From contig JAJQJQ010000012.1 of NCBI GenBank assembly GCA_028622995.1, positions 4,526,001 to 4,590,000 of the forward strand: a DNA stretch of 64,000 nucleotides, given 5' to 3'. Both the position numbers and the translations under genes were made by a program. The notes beneath the pieces were generated by a model. The model was not told the DNA's origin. It saw only the letters and a list, made by a program, of their open reading frames with translations, and did no database searches. This DNA comes from Panagrolaimus kolymaensis (Eukaryota > Nematoda > Chromadorea > Rhabditida > Panagrolaimidae). This document shows positions 1 to 10,964 of this stretch, in pieces (the first letter of the stretch is position 1; every line of letters begins with the position of its first letter).

Positions 1-116
1 CATTTATGAATGGATTTATATTTTTTTAATAAAAAGAATAATCGATAAAATAATGTTTTTTTTTCTTTAAATAAAATTCAAGATAAAACTTTTTTGAAGT
101 TAAAAATTTTACTTAC

Positions 117-211
117 TTGTTTTTTTGAGTATTGTTGAAAGGTAGTTTGATCCTCCACCAATTTATTTCTTCATCATAAATTTCATAGATATTTGAATCT
201 AGATTATTCAT
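117..211 (-). CDS. First coding exon of a gene that continues beyond the left edge (partial)
   Basis: On the minus strand an ATG at 211-209 opens about 31 codons (starting MNNLDSNIYEIYDEEINWW) and runs straight into a strong nematode donor, AA|GTAAGT, with the exon ending at 117. The sequence is rich in D, E, N and W and unlike the T-rich surroundings. The rest of the gene would lie in the intron at 1-116 and outside the window, so no family can be named. The exon is short, so it could be a chance open frame; the good donor and sensible composition are the only support. Confidence 0.45.
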
Positions 212-3200
212 GTTATGTTAAGGAAAAAAAATTTCTGGAGTTGGGAGATGGAAGCAAAGTGGCATGAGGAAGGCTGGAAATTTAAATATATTTTGTCGCG
301 TTCATTTTTTTTACTTTTTGATAGAGTTGTTTCTGTTTTTGTTGGATTTTAATTTTTGCTTGGTTAGTTTATTTATTGGAGCATCCAAGAATGTTAAAAC
401 ATAAGTAAAATAATACACAGTTATAAAAAAAGAATCGATTAACGCACAAATTATTTATTTTATTGTTTGATGAAAGCTTTATGTGTTATGGTCAATTTAA
501 AATGACATTAATTTGATAAAACTGGATTTTTATTTTAAATTGGATTTCTTTAACCCTTGCATATTAATTATTAAAACTTCTAAAATAAACTAAAGCAAGA
601 AATTTCATTGATTTTGTCGAAAGTTTAAATTGATGATGCCGCAAAAGAAATATATGTATAATATTCTTTTTGCAGTTGTTTTTGTTAAAGACATTTTATT
701 GACATGTCGTTTTTTGTTATATACTTCAACAACATACAAGCTCGCTTGCTTGGCAGTTGCATAAAAGTGACAACTTAAAAAAATAATTCAAAAAAGAAAA
801 ATCGTCAAAGATTAAAAGTTTAAAACAGAAACATTCCTTTTATTTTCTTACTTCATAGTTCATTCATTCACTCATTCATCCAAGGCTTTAACTGCTGCCA
901 TTTGTTATCGAAGGAAATAAATGTTTTTTAACCCCACATTCTTAAAACTTTTAAATTGATTTCAAAGTTAAGTATTTTTTTCAAACACAAAATTTTTTGT
1001 CTACCCAATTTTAGAGTCTAATGTGGTTTCTTTTTTTTTGTTGTGGTTGAAGAAATGGAACTAGAGTGGTTTTTTGTTCTCCAAGCTTAAATGGGAGAGA
1101 AGCCGCAGCAGCAACTGATGGCAAATAACTAACACAACAATGGGTGACAATAAAAAAAGCAATGCAAAGAAAAGAAAAAAAAACAGTTTAGTTTTGATGA
1201 GGCCTCAATGGGAATGTTTGAATATTGTTTAGTTTCTTGTTGTTGTTTCAGAATTTAACGTTTTTTATATATAAAATGGTTTTTCTTTCTGCTTTTCGCA
1301 ATTCTCTTTTTTCTTGTTGCTCTTACATACTTCTTGTTGTTTGAGTTTTTATTAAACTATTGCTGGCTCGTCTTTGACGCCGGCTTTTAATCCTCTTTTT
1401 GTTGAACAGAATATTTTAGCATAAAGAGTTTAAAATAATAAAACCGTTCTAAACTTGGTGTGCGCTTAAATTCGATGACTAAGATATGGTAATTGCTATA
1501 ACTTGCGACATAATACATTAGTACTTCACTATTTAAAAACTAAAATTCTAACATTTCAGTTGCATTTATTCAGCGTCGTTAATAATTTTATAATAAATTA
1601 GCCTTTTTTATTTTTAAAAATATTGAAACACAGGTATTTATTTGCTGTAGTTCCTATTTTTTTCGATTTCAAATCATAATTTACGATTAACTGATGAAGC
1701 GAAGTTTCGGACATTACTAAAAAAATTTAATTTCCAAACAGTTAAGGTATTTGAGGAGGATGTGGAGGTGTGAATTAAATTGCGTGCAAACAATTAAAAA
1801 TATAATAGCAGCTGATTTAATTTATTTGTTTTTTGTTTGATTTTTGATAAATGTTGCAATTTGTGCTTCTCACAAACTTTTCTTGATTTTTGTTTTTTTA
1901 TCTTTTTTTCACGCAGAAAACAATCATTTTTCAATTCATTTTCTTTTATATTTTTAATTACATTCATTATTTATCTCACAAAAAAAATTAAAATGAATTT
2001 AACAATCAACTTTTTCACTTCCTTTCCATTCATTTCCAGCTGTTTGCTTTATCCTTTTCGTGCTTGAGGCGTCTATAATTTTTTTTGGGGTCAGCTGCTT
2101 GGATTTTTTGTTGCTTTTTCCTTGCTTTAAACAAAAAAGCCTTGTTTCATTTTCGTGTTTTTTTGTGTCTCACATTTTTATTTTTTCAACAAAAACAAGA
2201 GGTCTCAAAAATCTTCTTTTTTTTGTCGCCTTTTTGTGTGCCATTTAAAAAAGAAGAAGAAGGGTAATCACTGTTCTGCCCTTTTTTCTTAAAGATGGCG
2301 CTCAATAACTCAACAGCTTTTTGGCCTTTCAGCTTTTTGAGATGAAAAAAATAAAATAAAAGTTTGCTGTCGGTCAGAAGAAAAAAATTTGTGCAATTGC
2401 ATAAAAAAAGATGAAGCTTTTGTTTTGTCACAAAAAAATGCTTACAACGTGTTTTGCCCTTGTCTTCTTTCTTTTTTCCTTCACCTTTCAAACAACAATC
2501 AAGTCAACAAAAAAAATTGAAAGCAAGGAGGTAAAAAAGTGAGCGCCTTATTTTTTTTCTTTTTTTGAGTTGCCTTGGTAGTTGAATAGTAGCAAATTGA
2601 GAGAAGAAAGAAATGCAAAAGGTTTTTTTATAATGCATTTTAAAATAATATATAAATGCCCTCCTTTTTTTTCAAATAAATATGTTTTTGAGGAACTTAT
2701 TTTTTGTTATTTTTGCCATTATACTGCCTGTCACCTTAGCTTTGGTTTCTTTTTTTCTTCTTTTTTTCCGTTTGAGTTTTTAAAGTTTTAGGCTTATTAG
2801 AAAGTTTGGGGTTTCAAAAACTGAAACAGATATCCTATAATTTCATTTTAGTTTGGTTATCACTGCTGCTGTTGCACACATAAGAAAATTACTTTTGCAG
2901 AGATTTAAAAAATTTCATCGAAAATTGGATTAAGATATTTTTTGCAAAAAAAAATTTGAGAGAAAAAAACTTTGGACATACAGCTTGGGTTTTATTTTAA
3001 ATTTGTAATTTTCAAATAAATAAAGCCATAAAAATGGTGATACAACTTTAATTTCATTATAGCGTTCTCAATTGCAATAAACTACGATGTTTAATATTTT
3101 TAAATTAAGAAGCCTAAAAGCTGCTTTTGGTAAACCTTTCTCATTTTCCATTTTTTTGTATTTAGAGAATTTTTAAAGAGTAAATTTTTCTTAAACGGTT

Positions 3201-3731
3201 TTCAAGATTTGGATGATATAAAAAATCCAAGATTAAACTAACATAAATAGTTAGTAATTGAGCTATGTTTTGAGACAAATATTGTTTTTGGATGATTTAT
3301 CTTTTTTTTCTTTTTTCTTTAACTCACATTCACCAATTAGCTTTTTTTTAAATAAATAAATTTTTTCCACTAAAAGAATTTATGAATTATGAGATTTTTG
3401 GTCGCAATTTGTGGCCTCAATTTCAAGAAGGCCCACTAACACACTTTTTGGACGTATTTATTTTGAGCCTACTGCTTGCTACTAAACGAGCGATTATCAA
3501 GTGCTCCTTCCTTTTCTCCCGTTTCTTCTTGTTCTTTTATATTTCCGTTCTCATTTTTTTTATAAAAATATTTTTTCCCACTGCTTTTTTTTTTCAAGTG
3601 TTCCGAGTTTCGTATTTTTCAAACTTTTTAAATAAGTTTAAAGGATTTAAATTTAAAAAAGTAAAACTTTTTAGATTTCATAAAAAAAAATGTCGGAGAA
3701 AGTATAAAATTAAAAAACTGAAGAAACCAAG
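212..3731. other. Intergenic, AT-rich, no gene seen
   Basis: About 3.5 kb dominated by T-runs and A-runs. Open frames here translate into F/K/L-rich homopolymer-like peptides on both strands without exon-like boundaries, so none is called. No tRNA, repeat array or clear core promoter was recognised. Part of it is probably promoter for the flanking genes. Confidence 0.6.
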
Positions 3732-5342
3732 ATGATGGAATCGAGGCAAATTTTTCTTATTCTTAGTATAGCTTTAACTATATTTGGGTGTGTTATAAGT
3801 GCCTTTTCATTAGGTTTAGTACAATGGCAGGTAATTTTTACCATTTATGAATTCCACCCTTTTATCCTTTCCATTTTAAGTATGTTGAAATGCGGGAATT
3901 TAATTCGGTTCATGAACATGGAATATTTGCGGATTGTGTGAGTTCTGAAGTTCTTCCATTAACAGCGGTGAGAAGTCCACAAGAAGCTATGGAAGATCAA
4001 GAAGTTTCAAGATGGAGTAGGAAATGCGTGTATAAAAGTGATCCAAGCGCTAAACGGATCATTCATCAATCAATCGAAGCTGGGGATATTGCAGCAAGGG
4101 AATATTTAATGCATCGATTTTTACGTATGATTTTCATTTTTAAATAAATTATAAAACGGTGCTTGAAATAAGCAATTCGTAACAGTTTTATTGTTTAAGC
4201 TGAAGAGAAATATTTTTACCATTAATTATTCAATTTATAATAACTCATCCAAAACCCAAAACTTTTATAAAACCTTTCTTTAAATTTCAGCTCAACACAA
4301 AGCAGTCTTATTTTTTACTGTGTTTACATTTATTTTTGCAATTATTTCAATTGTAATTGGAGGTTGCTCATCTTGCTTTGTCCCAAATGGAGTATTACAT
4401 GTTGTTGCAGTTATTATTACTTGTAAGTTTGAACCCAAAAATAAAATAAAATTAAAACTTTTTGTGGGAGCGGTGTAAAACATAGAATAAACGAAATCGT
4501 GAATAATCGACTCAGCAAAAACATAAAATATCAACAAAAAAATCCCAAATCCAAATAAAAAGTGTTGGAAAAAATGTCATTTATGTGCCTTTATATAATA
4601 TTCATAACACCAATATAAACAAATAATCCCATACAGGAAGTTTATAAACATATCTGGCCTTAATTATAGCAAAATAATTTTTTTGAATTTTTACCGAATA
4701 CGGTTATTCTAGATTTTGCTACATACTCCTTCTTGTTAATGGTCTTGCTTTTTTAGTAATTTGTTCATTATTCGGTGATATAATGTTTTTCTTAGCTTCA
4801 ATGCGAATTGATAATCGATATGTTCATGGCATCGTGGATGTGTATCAGGTAAACTGACATCTCAATTGACATACTACTAATTTGATAAAGTGATATTTTA
4901 CTGATTTAATAAATTTTTATTCTAGCAACGCATCGGTTATGCTTTTTATATTCACTTATCCGCAGCCGGTATTTTATTTTTTGCTGTACTTTTTGCTATC
5001 GTAGCGGCATATTTCCTTTTAAGAGATGATTATCTTGAAAATGGATGCTGCCATGCCAAAAACGATTCTTTGAGGACGCATTTGGATGATCCAATTGATG
5101 ATTATCCACCAGTGCCAACATGCAATCAAGAATTTTCATTTATTACCACTCGGCCTCCTCGAAGTATTATCAAACCCAATGGTCGTCCAGCAGCTATTGT
5201 GACCATGGAATTTCCTGAAGATGAAGAGGAGACAGAAAGTGAAGTGGAAAAGGTTGGAACAAAACCGGTGAATGAAATAAAATGTCGATGGGGAAGGAGA
5301 ACATCGTATGAGAGAAGCCTGCCAACGATTTCCAAATTGTGA
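3732..5342 (+). CDS. Clc-like (claudin-related) four-pass membrane protein
   Basis: Five exons read by eye: 3732-3830, 3881-4124, 4291-4422, 4713-4848 and 4926-5342. The product starts MMESRQIFLILSIALTIFGC (first membrane segment). It then has a loop with REFNSVHEHGIFADC, typical of the nematode Clc-like family, two middle hydrophobic segments (VLFFTVFTFIFAIISIVIGG and a stretch in exon 4), a fourth (GILFFAVLFAIVAAYFLL) and an acidic, proline-containing cytoplasmic tail ending in ERSLPTISKL. Family members are distant claudin relatives at cell surfaces or junctions; the role here is inferred. Exons 1-3 and 4-5 are each open and in good frame internally, but the obvious exon 3 donor (after 4422) and exon 4 acceptor (before 4713) leave the reading frame one base short. 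A missed splice site or an indel must lie there. Confidence 0.7.
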
Positions 5343-5633
5343 AACATAAACGCGAAATCAATGGTTAATAATAGCTAACAAAAGCCAGCCAAATGATTAC
5401 AAAGAAAATGGGTTTAACCGATCTCCTTTCAAAATAAAATTATTGTTATATCAGAAAATTAAGTTTAATCAAAAAATCTTTATTATTTACATGTAAAAAT
5501 TTTAATTACAAATGAATGACAATACCAAATTGCTTTCATATAAAAAAATATAACTTTCTAAATACAATACAAAAAAGTGAAAAGTAAATCCATGATTAGA
5601 TCATTTGGTGTTGTTGAAGTTGATATTATTGAG

Positions 5634-6755
5634 TCACATAACTTTTTGAACTTCATGATAAAGAGCAAGAATTAATGCAGCGCCAATACCACGAAGTGCG
5701 TTCACCCATGCTCCATGATAAAATGCTTTCAATCCTTCATTGTAATAAATGAGCTAAAAAATGAAAGAAAATTATTGAAAACAGTGTAACATAAAACATA
5801 CTTTTGTACATTGCCATGTTGATAATCGTATTACATCTTTTTTACCAGCTTGCATCGTTAATCTTCGTCGTACTGTATCTATTGGATATGTAGTCATTGC
5901 AGCAATAAATGTTGTTACCTAAAAAATAAATATTTTTTAACCACAAAAAATTTCATTAAAAAACATACTTGTCCAATTGAAAATGCTCCAATAAAGCCAA
6001 TTTCTCTTCCACTTTCTTCCACTCCACCTTTGACAGTGTCAAACAATCCATAGTAAATTGCTCGATAAAGAAAAATGAATTGTAAAGAAGGAATAAAACC
6101 ACGATATAATCCAATAATTCCATCAGCTTTTGCAATTTTATAAAAGCAATCGATGAGTCCATGGAATTCTCTTGAAGCTTTATCTAAAAACAAACATGAT
6201 TGTGGTATTGAAACATATAAAACTGGTTGATGATTTACCTTTTCCCATATCAACAGTAAGACGAGTTTTAGTAAAATCTAATGGATAAATAAAACAAAAT
6301 GATGCACAACCAGATAATCCGCCAGCCATTAAATTACCAAATAAATAACGACCATATTGATTTTTTCGATCAACTCCAGATAAACAATATGATTTGAAAA
6401 GTTCTTTGAATCCCATACCAAGTGATTCTTGACCAACTCCACGAATAATATTGGTACCATTTCCACGCCAAAATGAAAGAATTCCTTGTTCTTTTGGTAG
6501 ACGAATGAGAATATCAATTGCTCCTTTATATCTTTTATCTGGAGATATCGTTGTTTGACTTGTTTGAAGCTGAAATAAAACATATGTACATTAAAAATTA
6601 TTTAAACGATGTTAAAAACTAACCTGTAAAATAAGTTTTATTCTTTCAATAGGCGCAATAATAGTTTTTGCGACGACAGCTGAAACTCCACCAACCATAA
6701 AATCTTTTCCAAATTTAATTGCATCTTGAGAATTTGGCCATATTGAAGTCGTCAT
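5634..6755 (-). CDS. Divergent mitochondrial ADP/ATP carrier (SLC25 family)
   Basis: Five exons, 6755-6624, 6569-6239, 6183-5969, 5918-5802 and 5753-5634, join in frame to 304 residues, the usual carrier length. Three mitochondrial-carrier repeats are seen through P-x-[DE]-x-x-[KR] motifs: PIERIK (about residue 35), PLDFTKTR (about 137) and PIDTVRRR (about 238). Carrier-specific words such as [20 protein letters not shown] and [15 protein letters not shown] place it with the inner-membrane ATP/ADP exchangers. Two hallmark stretches are altered: the signature RRRMMM reads RRRLTM, and the RYFPTQALNFAFKD helix reads [14 protein letters not shown]. It is therefore probably a specialised or relaxed paralogue, not the main translocase. 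All introns have clean GT/AG ends and no frame is broken, so it should be expressed. Confidence 0.88.
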
Positions 6756-7017
6756 TTTGTTTTGTTGAATATGGGTGATGGCAGACATGATTTTACTTTG
6801 TGATTTTCATTGTTTTTTCATTATTCTTTTTGCAGCAAATTCGTTAACAAAGTTCACTGAAAATACATATGTGAAAGTTGGTAATTTGCATAAAATAAAA
6901 AAACACAAAACAGCATCGTTTCTTGATGACGTTGAAGAAATAAAAATTATACCGACATCGATGAATATTATTTGTTGGCTGCGAAGGAGAAGAATAAAAA
7001 AATAGGTGAACGAATAC

Positions 7018-7195
7018 CAACAAAAACGAATACAATAATGGAATTAACCGTTGCGAGAATCAATGAAAAGGCGCGAAAAATTGAAAATTTAATATCAAAC
7101 TCAATTTTTTTATCTTTCAATTTCATTTGAACGTGAGACAATTGTTGCAATTGATCCCAAAATACTCGTGGTGCTCTTAACCCAGGCTTACTAAA
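7018..7195 (-). CDS. Possible exon of an unrecognised small membrane protein
   Basis: After a good acceptor (TTTGATTTTTAG, ending at 7196) the minus strand is open through KPGLRAPRVFWDQLQQLSHV, a charged stretch and a hydrophobic segment FSLILATVNSIIVFVFVG, then a possible donor GG|TATTCG. No ATG or companion exon could be assigned with confidence. The plus strand over the same bases is also open for about 54 codons without a start. The carrier gene lies about 260 bp downstream on the same strand. No family recognised. Confidence 0.25.
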
Positions 7196-7505
7196 AATCA
7201 AACAGCAGGCGTGTTTTCAAAAACAAATAAAGGAAATTTGTATGTTGTGTTTAATTTTCTCTTTTCATTTTTTTTTTCTTGCAGACATGCTGATGTTCTC
7301 CGTTGTTGTTGATAAAGAAAAAGAAAACAAAGCTTTTTTAATTTTTTTAACACATTTATTTTATACTGAATAAAAATTTCAAAATATAAAAAATTATTAT
7401 TTACACATATGAAAATATTAATTACAAATTATTAACAATACTAGATTGTTTTTTGTTTCAAAAATTAGAGACGCAAGTTTTAAAATTTGGGTTAACGGTT
7501 GTTTT

Positions 7506-7810
7506 TTAACCAAAGAATGGTCCACCGCCCATCATGCCATAAGGTGACATAGGACCATACATGCCGCCACCATATCCGCCCATGCCACCATAACGTCTAC
7601 GGTACATGCCTAAAAAAGCTATTATATATTTTTGTTAAATTGAAAACTAGAAGTTTTAATTTTAAAATGCTATAAAAATATGCTTTTTCCTCAAAATATA
7701 AAAAGCGTACCGTAACCTCCCATACCATATGGTCCACCACCAAAGAATTGTGAATTCACAATAGCAAACATGATTGCAACGATCAAAATTAATAATAAAA
7801 GTCGAGACAT
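7506..7810 (-). CDS. Secreted glycine/tyrosine-rich peptide (antimicrobial-peptide-like)
   Basis: Two exons, 7810-7711 and 7609-7506, encode 67 residues. An N-terminal signal peptide (MSRLLLLILIVAIMFAIVNS) is followed by a mature peptide of G, Y, M, P and R: QFFGGGPYGMGGYG, then a YRRRYGGMGGYGGGMYG stretch ending GGGPFFG. The layout, short size and GGY/GMYG repeats resemble the nematode nlp/cnc-type epidermal peptides that respond to infection or wounding. That role is inferred from the type of sequence only. A TATAAAA box lies at 7890-7884, about 75 bp upstream of the ATG, which suits a sharply inducible gene. A small glycine-rich structural (cuticle) peptide is the main alternative. Confidence 0.75.
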
Positions 7811-7883
7811 TATTTTTATTTTATTTGAAACTTAAAAAGGAAGAAACACAGATGAGAATAAAATTACTCAATCAAACTGAAGC

Positions 7884-7890
7884 TTTTATA
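7884..7890 (-). promoter_or_regulatory. TATA box of the glycine-rich peptide gene
   Basis: The minus strand reads GAGTATAAAAGC about 75 bp before the ATG at 7810, a position that fits a core promoter with a short 5' leader. The same TATAAAAGC core precedes the secreted Cys protein gene (22094) and the Hsp70 gene (37280). Confidence 0.5.
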
Positions 7891-8430
7891 CTCTTTGATT
7901 GCCATGTTTTTGTTCTCACTTTTTTTCGCTATTGTTGTTCCACTTACCTCCATTTTTAGCTTAATTTGATTGCTATTGTTTTTACTTTTTGTTTTGTTTC
8001 TAAAATTGGAGAATCAGATCATACTAAAAACAGGTTAAAAATGGGGTAACAAAAAACATTAATAAAAATGTCTTCTTTTGTTTGAATCGTTCAATAAAAG
8101 GAAATGACTCTTCATTGGTTTATAGGAGAGAAGACAATGGAAAAGTGTGAAGGTCATTACTTTTTCTCAATACTTTTTTTGATGATAAAGTTAATTTTTT
8201 AACAAAGCGGTTCATTGTTTTTTGTTTCATAAAAAGAAAGTGCTTTACACTTGTGAAATTTCTAAAAATAAAAAGAAATATGATTTAGACCATCTGAATA
8301 TTAGGGAGCATCAATTACATTTTTTTTTGTCGGAGTGCTAACTAATCTTTTAAAAGAATTTTCATTCTAAATTTTTATGACAATAAAAAAGAAACAAAAT
8401 TGTGAAAAAATATAAAACGATAAACAACTA

Positions 8431-9651
8431 TTAAAAGAGGCGATAAGATTTAGGATGTTTGAGTAAAAGTGCTTTTCGTTCTTCATCCGCCAAATGTTTC
8501 CATCCAAGTTTATCCAAAACCTTTAAAAAATAATTAAACAATTTTTTTAATCCAAAGTCAATTAAAAGCTTACTTCAATGATAGCTTTTTCTGTGGCTAA
8601 ATAATCAGAAGTGGTGGTTTTAGTTGCAATAATTTTTTTAAGTTCTGCTAAAGCAATTCCATAACGACCATGAGTTACCGCATATTTAGCAATAAGTATA
8701 TGAGAATTTAATGTTGTTGCTTCGGCATAAAGCATATATTCCCGATACAAATTTTCAATATCTCGCAAAGTTACAATCACAGGTTTTGATGTTTCTTCAC
8801 CTTTGTTAGGTGTTTCGGAAACTTTCTCAGCTTCCTTTACTTCTGGTGTTGTTTCGGCAATAGGAACTGGGGTTGTTGGAGCTGAAGGAACTTCAGATGT
8901 TGGATAATCGACAGCTGGCTTTTCGGGACTTTTAATATCAGCTTCGGCATTTTCTTCTACTTTTGTAAACTCTGGATCAGTTTGTTTTTCTTCGCTTGCA
9001 ACTTCATCTTCTTGAGTTTGTTCAGAAGCATTTTTAACTTCAGCAATTTCCTCTTTGTCATTAATTTTATCAAAAGAACTATCATCGCTGCTGCTGCACA
9101 AAGAGTCAGCAGAAGAAGTTTTCTTGAATGATGTTTGAGAATTATCAAGACAAATATTTTCTTTATCGCTTGATTCAACTTCTTCGGTAGTAACTAAATC
9201 TTTAGTTGTTAAAGTTTTATTTTTTTCGCTGCTTTCTTGTTCAATATCGCTTTTAATTTCTGGGCTTTTTGAATCAATTTTAGTTGCAAAATTTTGCTTG
9301 TCATAAATTTCAGATTTTTCGCTATTTTCATCCTTTGCTATTGCATCTTCAGTAGATTCCTTAGATTCGGGCTCGGGAGTTGAAGGGACTGAAGAAATTC
9401 CAGAATCCACACTGGCTTCTCCTGATTTTGCTTTATCAATAGCGTCAGTATCAGAAGAAATTGGATTGGCACTTGCATCTTCTTCTTTGCTTTCTGTGGA
9501 TGTTGCTTCTTTTTCACTTGAGGTTTCACTTTCTGACTTTTTTGTTTCTCCCTCAGCTTTGATTGAAGCATCATCGCTTCCAATAACTGTTACTTCCTTT
9601 TTCTCTTCGACTACAACTTTCTTTGGTTCAAACCCATTTCGAAAAGATTAA
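8431..9651 (-). CDS. Acidic S/E/T-rich protein with conserved-looking helical C-terminus
   Basis: A long open exon (about 9651-8574, donor GAA|GTAAGC) plus a last exon 8520-8431. The first two thirds are low-complexity S, E, K, T and D, probably disordered. The last about 95 residues look folded: NLYREYMLYAEATTLNSHIL, then KYAVTHGRYGIALAELKKII and the end KLGWKHLADEERKALLLKHP. I do not recognise the family. The start is a problem. The long frame is bounded upstream by a stop at about 9651 and has no in-frame ATG over its whole disordered part, and no good acceptor is near. One option is the ATG at 9637 spliced through a 48-base intron (GTTTGA...AACAG) into VIGSDDASIK. A decayed copy of the C-terminal coding part lies at 10310-10520. 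Confidence 0.6.
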
Positions 9652-10309
9652 AATTACGAAATTTGAGGAGTAGCCAAAAAAAAAGAACGAAGCAACTAAT
9701 GCTTTGAATGATTTTTGGAATGGATGAAAAATTTGTTAGTAAAGATATTTTGTTTATTTGGTAACAAAATCTTAGATTCTTTACAATAAGTGTCGATACC
9801 CAAAGGTTAAGAATAGCGGGATAAAAAGATTAAACTAAAGATGTGAAAGTTCACAAAAATAAAAAAAATGAGGTCAATGAAATCATGCAAAAACAAACGA
9901 AGCTTTTTGAATGAAAAGCAATAGAGAATCGAAATTTATTTTAAAAATGGCTATAAAAAAGATTTAAAAAATGCTAAAAGACAAGACACAATATTTCATG
10001 GATAACGGAAAAAGTCTCCGATAAATCAAAATAAAACCGATTGTTTTACAAGAACAAACTATTTCAAACGGACTGCTTTAAAAAAATTTTTTTAAATGTT
10101 TTTTTTTGTTATTTAAGATTGTCAATAGAAAAGAATCATTATTTTTTATTATTAAAATTGGATAAATTTGAGGCAGAAGTTATGTAGAGTTGTTGTTGCT
10201 TTAAAATTTATAATTGTCGATAATGTTATTATGCTTTAAAATATTTTTTACATTTCGGTAAATCTTAGCTTGAACAATTAAACATAAGAAAGCATTTTTA
10301 AAGTAAGAC
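9652..10309. other. Intergenic, nothing recognised
   Basis: AT-rich sequence with no open frame of protein-like composition. It presumably holds the promoter, and perhaps a missed first exon, of the minus-strand gene below it. Confidence 0.5.
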
Positions 10310-10520
10310 GTAAGATTTTTGTTGTTGGAATAACAGAGCTTTTCGTAGTTGTTTATCGGCCAAATGTTTCCACCAAATTTTTTTACAAACAAATATTAAA
10401 ATTAAAATTATTTATCTTGCATGTCAAAAAAAATGGAAAAGTTAACATCAATAATTGCTTTTTGTGTTGATAAATAATCAGAAATTTTGGTTTTTGTTGC
10501 AATGAGTTTTTTGTGTATTT
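10310..10520 (-). pseudogene. Decayed partial copy of the 3' end of the acidic S/E-rich gene
   Basis: The plus-strand text GAGCTTTTCG...TCGGCCAAATGTTTCCA (around 10338-10372) matches the last exon of the 8431-9651 gene. About 70 bases further, CAATAATTGCTTTTTG...AAATAATCAGAA...TTGTTGCAAT (around 10449-10503) matches the end of its penultimate exon. Exon order and the intron between are kept, but there are many substitutions and indels and the frame is broken. It ends near 10520, where similarity is lost. It is a non-functional tandem duplicate. Confidence 0.7.
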
Positions 10521-10964
10521 TGTCAATGTAATACTTTGTTATCGATTGCTCAATCTTTTTTCTTTTCCACCTTCTTTTTTTATCTATGCAATCTTGTGCT
10601 GCTTGCTTTAAAAACTATTCAATGTACAGTCACTTCTTTTTTTTTGAAAAGTTTATTTAAAAAATTTTTGGTGTTTATTTTTCATTCATTTCTTTTCTTT
10701 TAGAAAGTTCAAATTTCTTAATGTATTTTAGCTCAAAATTTTAGCAGCAGATTATAAGCTTTTTTTTTATATAGCATAAAAACCAAATTTCTATTTTTTT
10801 GTTTTAACCCAAAAACTTATTTAAAAAATATTAATATTTTTTAATTTAAATTTTGACTCTATAAAATCGTAATTTGCTTTTAAGTTTTATCAACAAACTT
10901 AATTAAGCGTGGCAATCTTTTATTTAATTTTGACAATAATAAAACAAACAAATTAAAAATTGTA

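Noticed and set aside
2186..2491. Minus-strand 101-codon K/F-rich frame
   Set aside because: Homopolymer-driven composition without splice sites or conserved motifs.
3382..3735. Plus-strand 117-codon frame just before the Clc-like gene
   Set aside because: F/K-rich, overlaps the gene start and has no recognisable domain. It is probably the promoter and leader.
6775..7033. Plus-strand frames upstream of the carrier gene
   Set aside because: Two open pieces in different frames without a clean intron to join them. They compete with a slightly better minus-strand exon.
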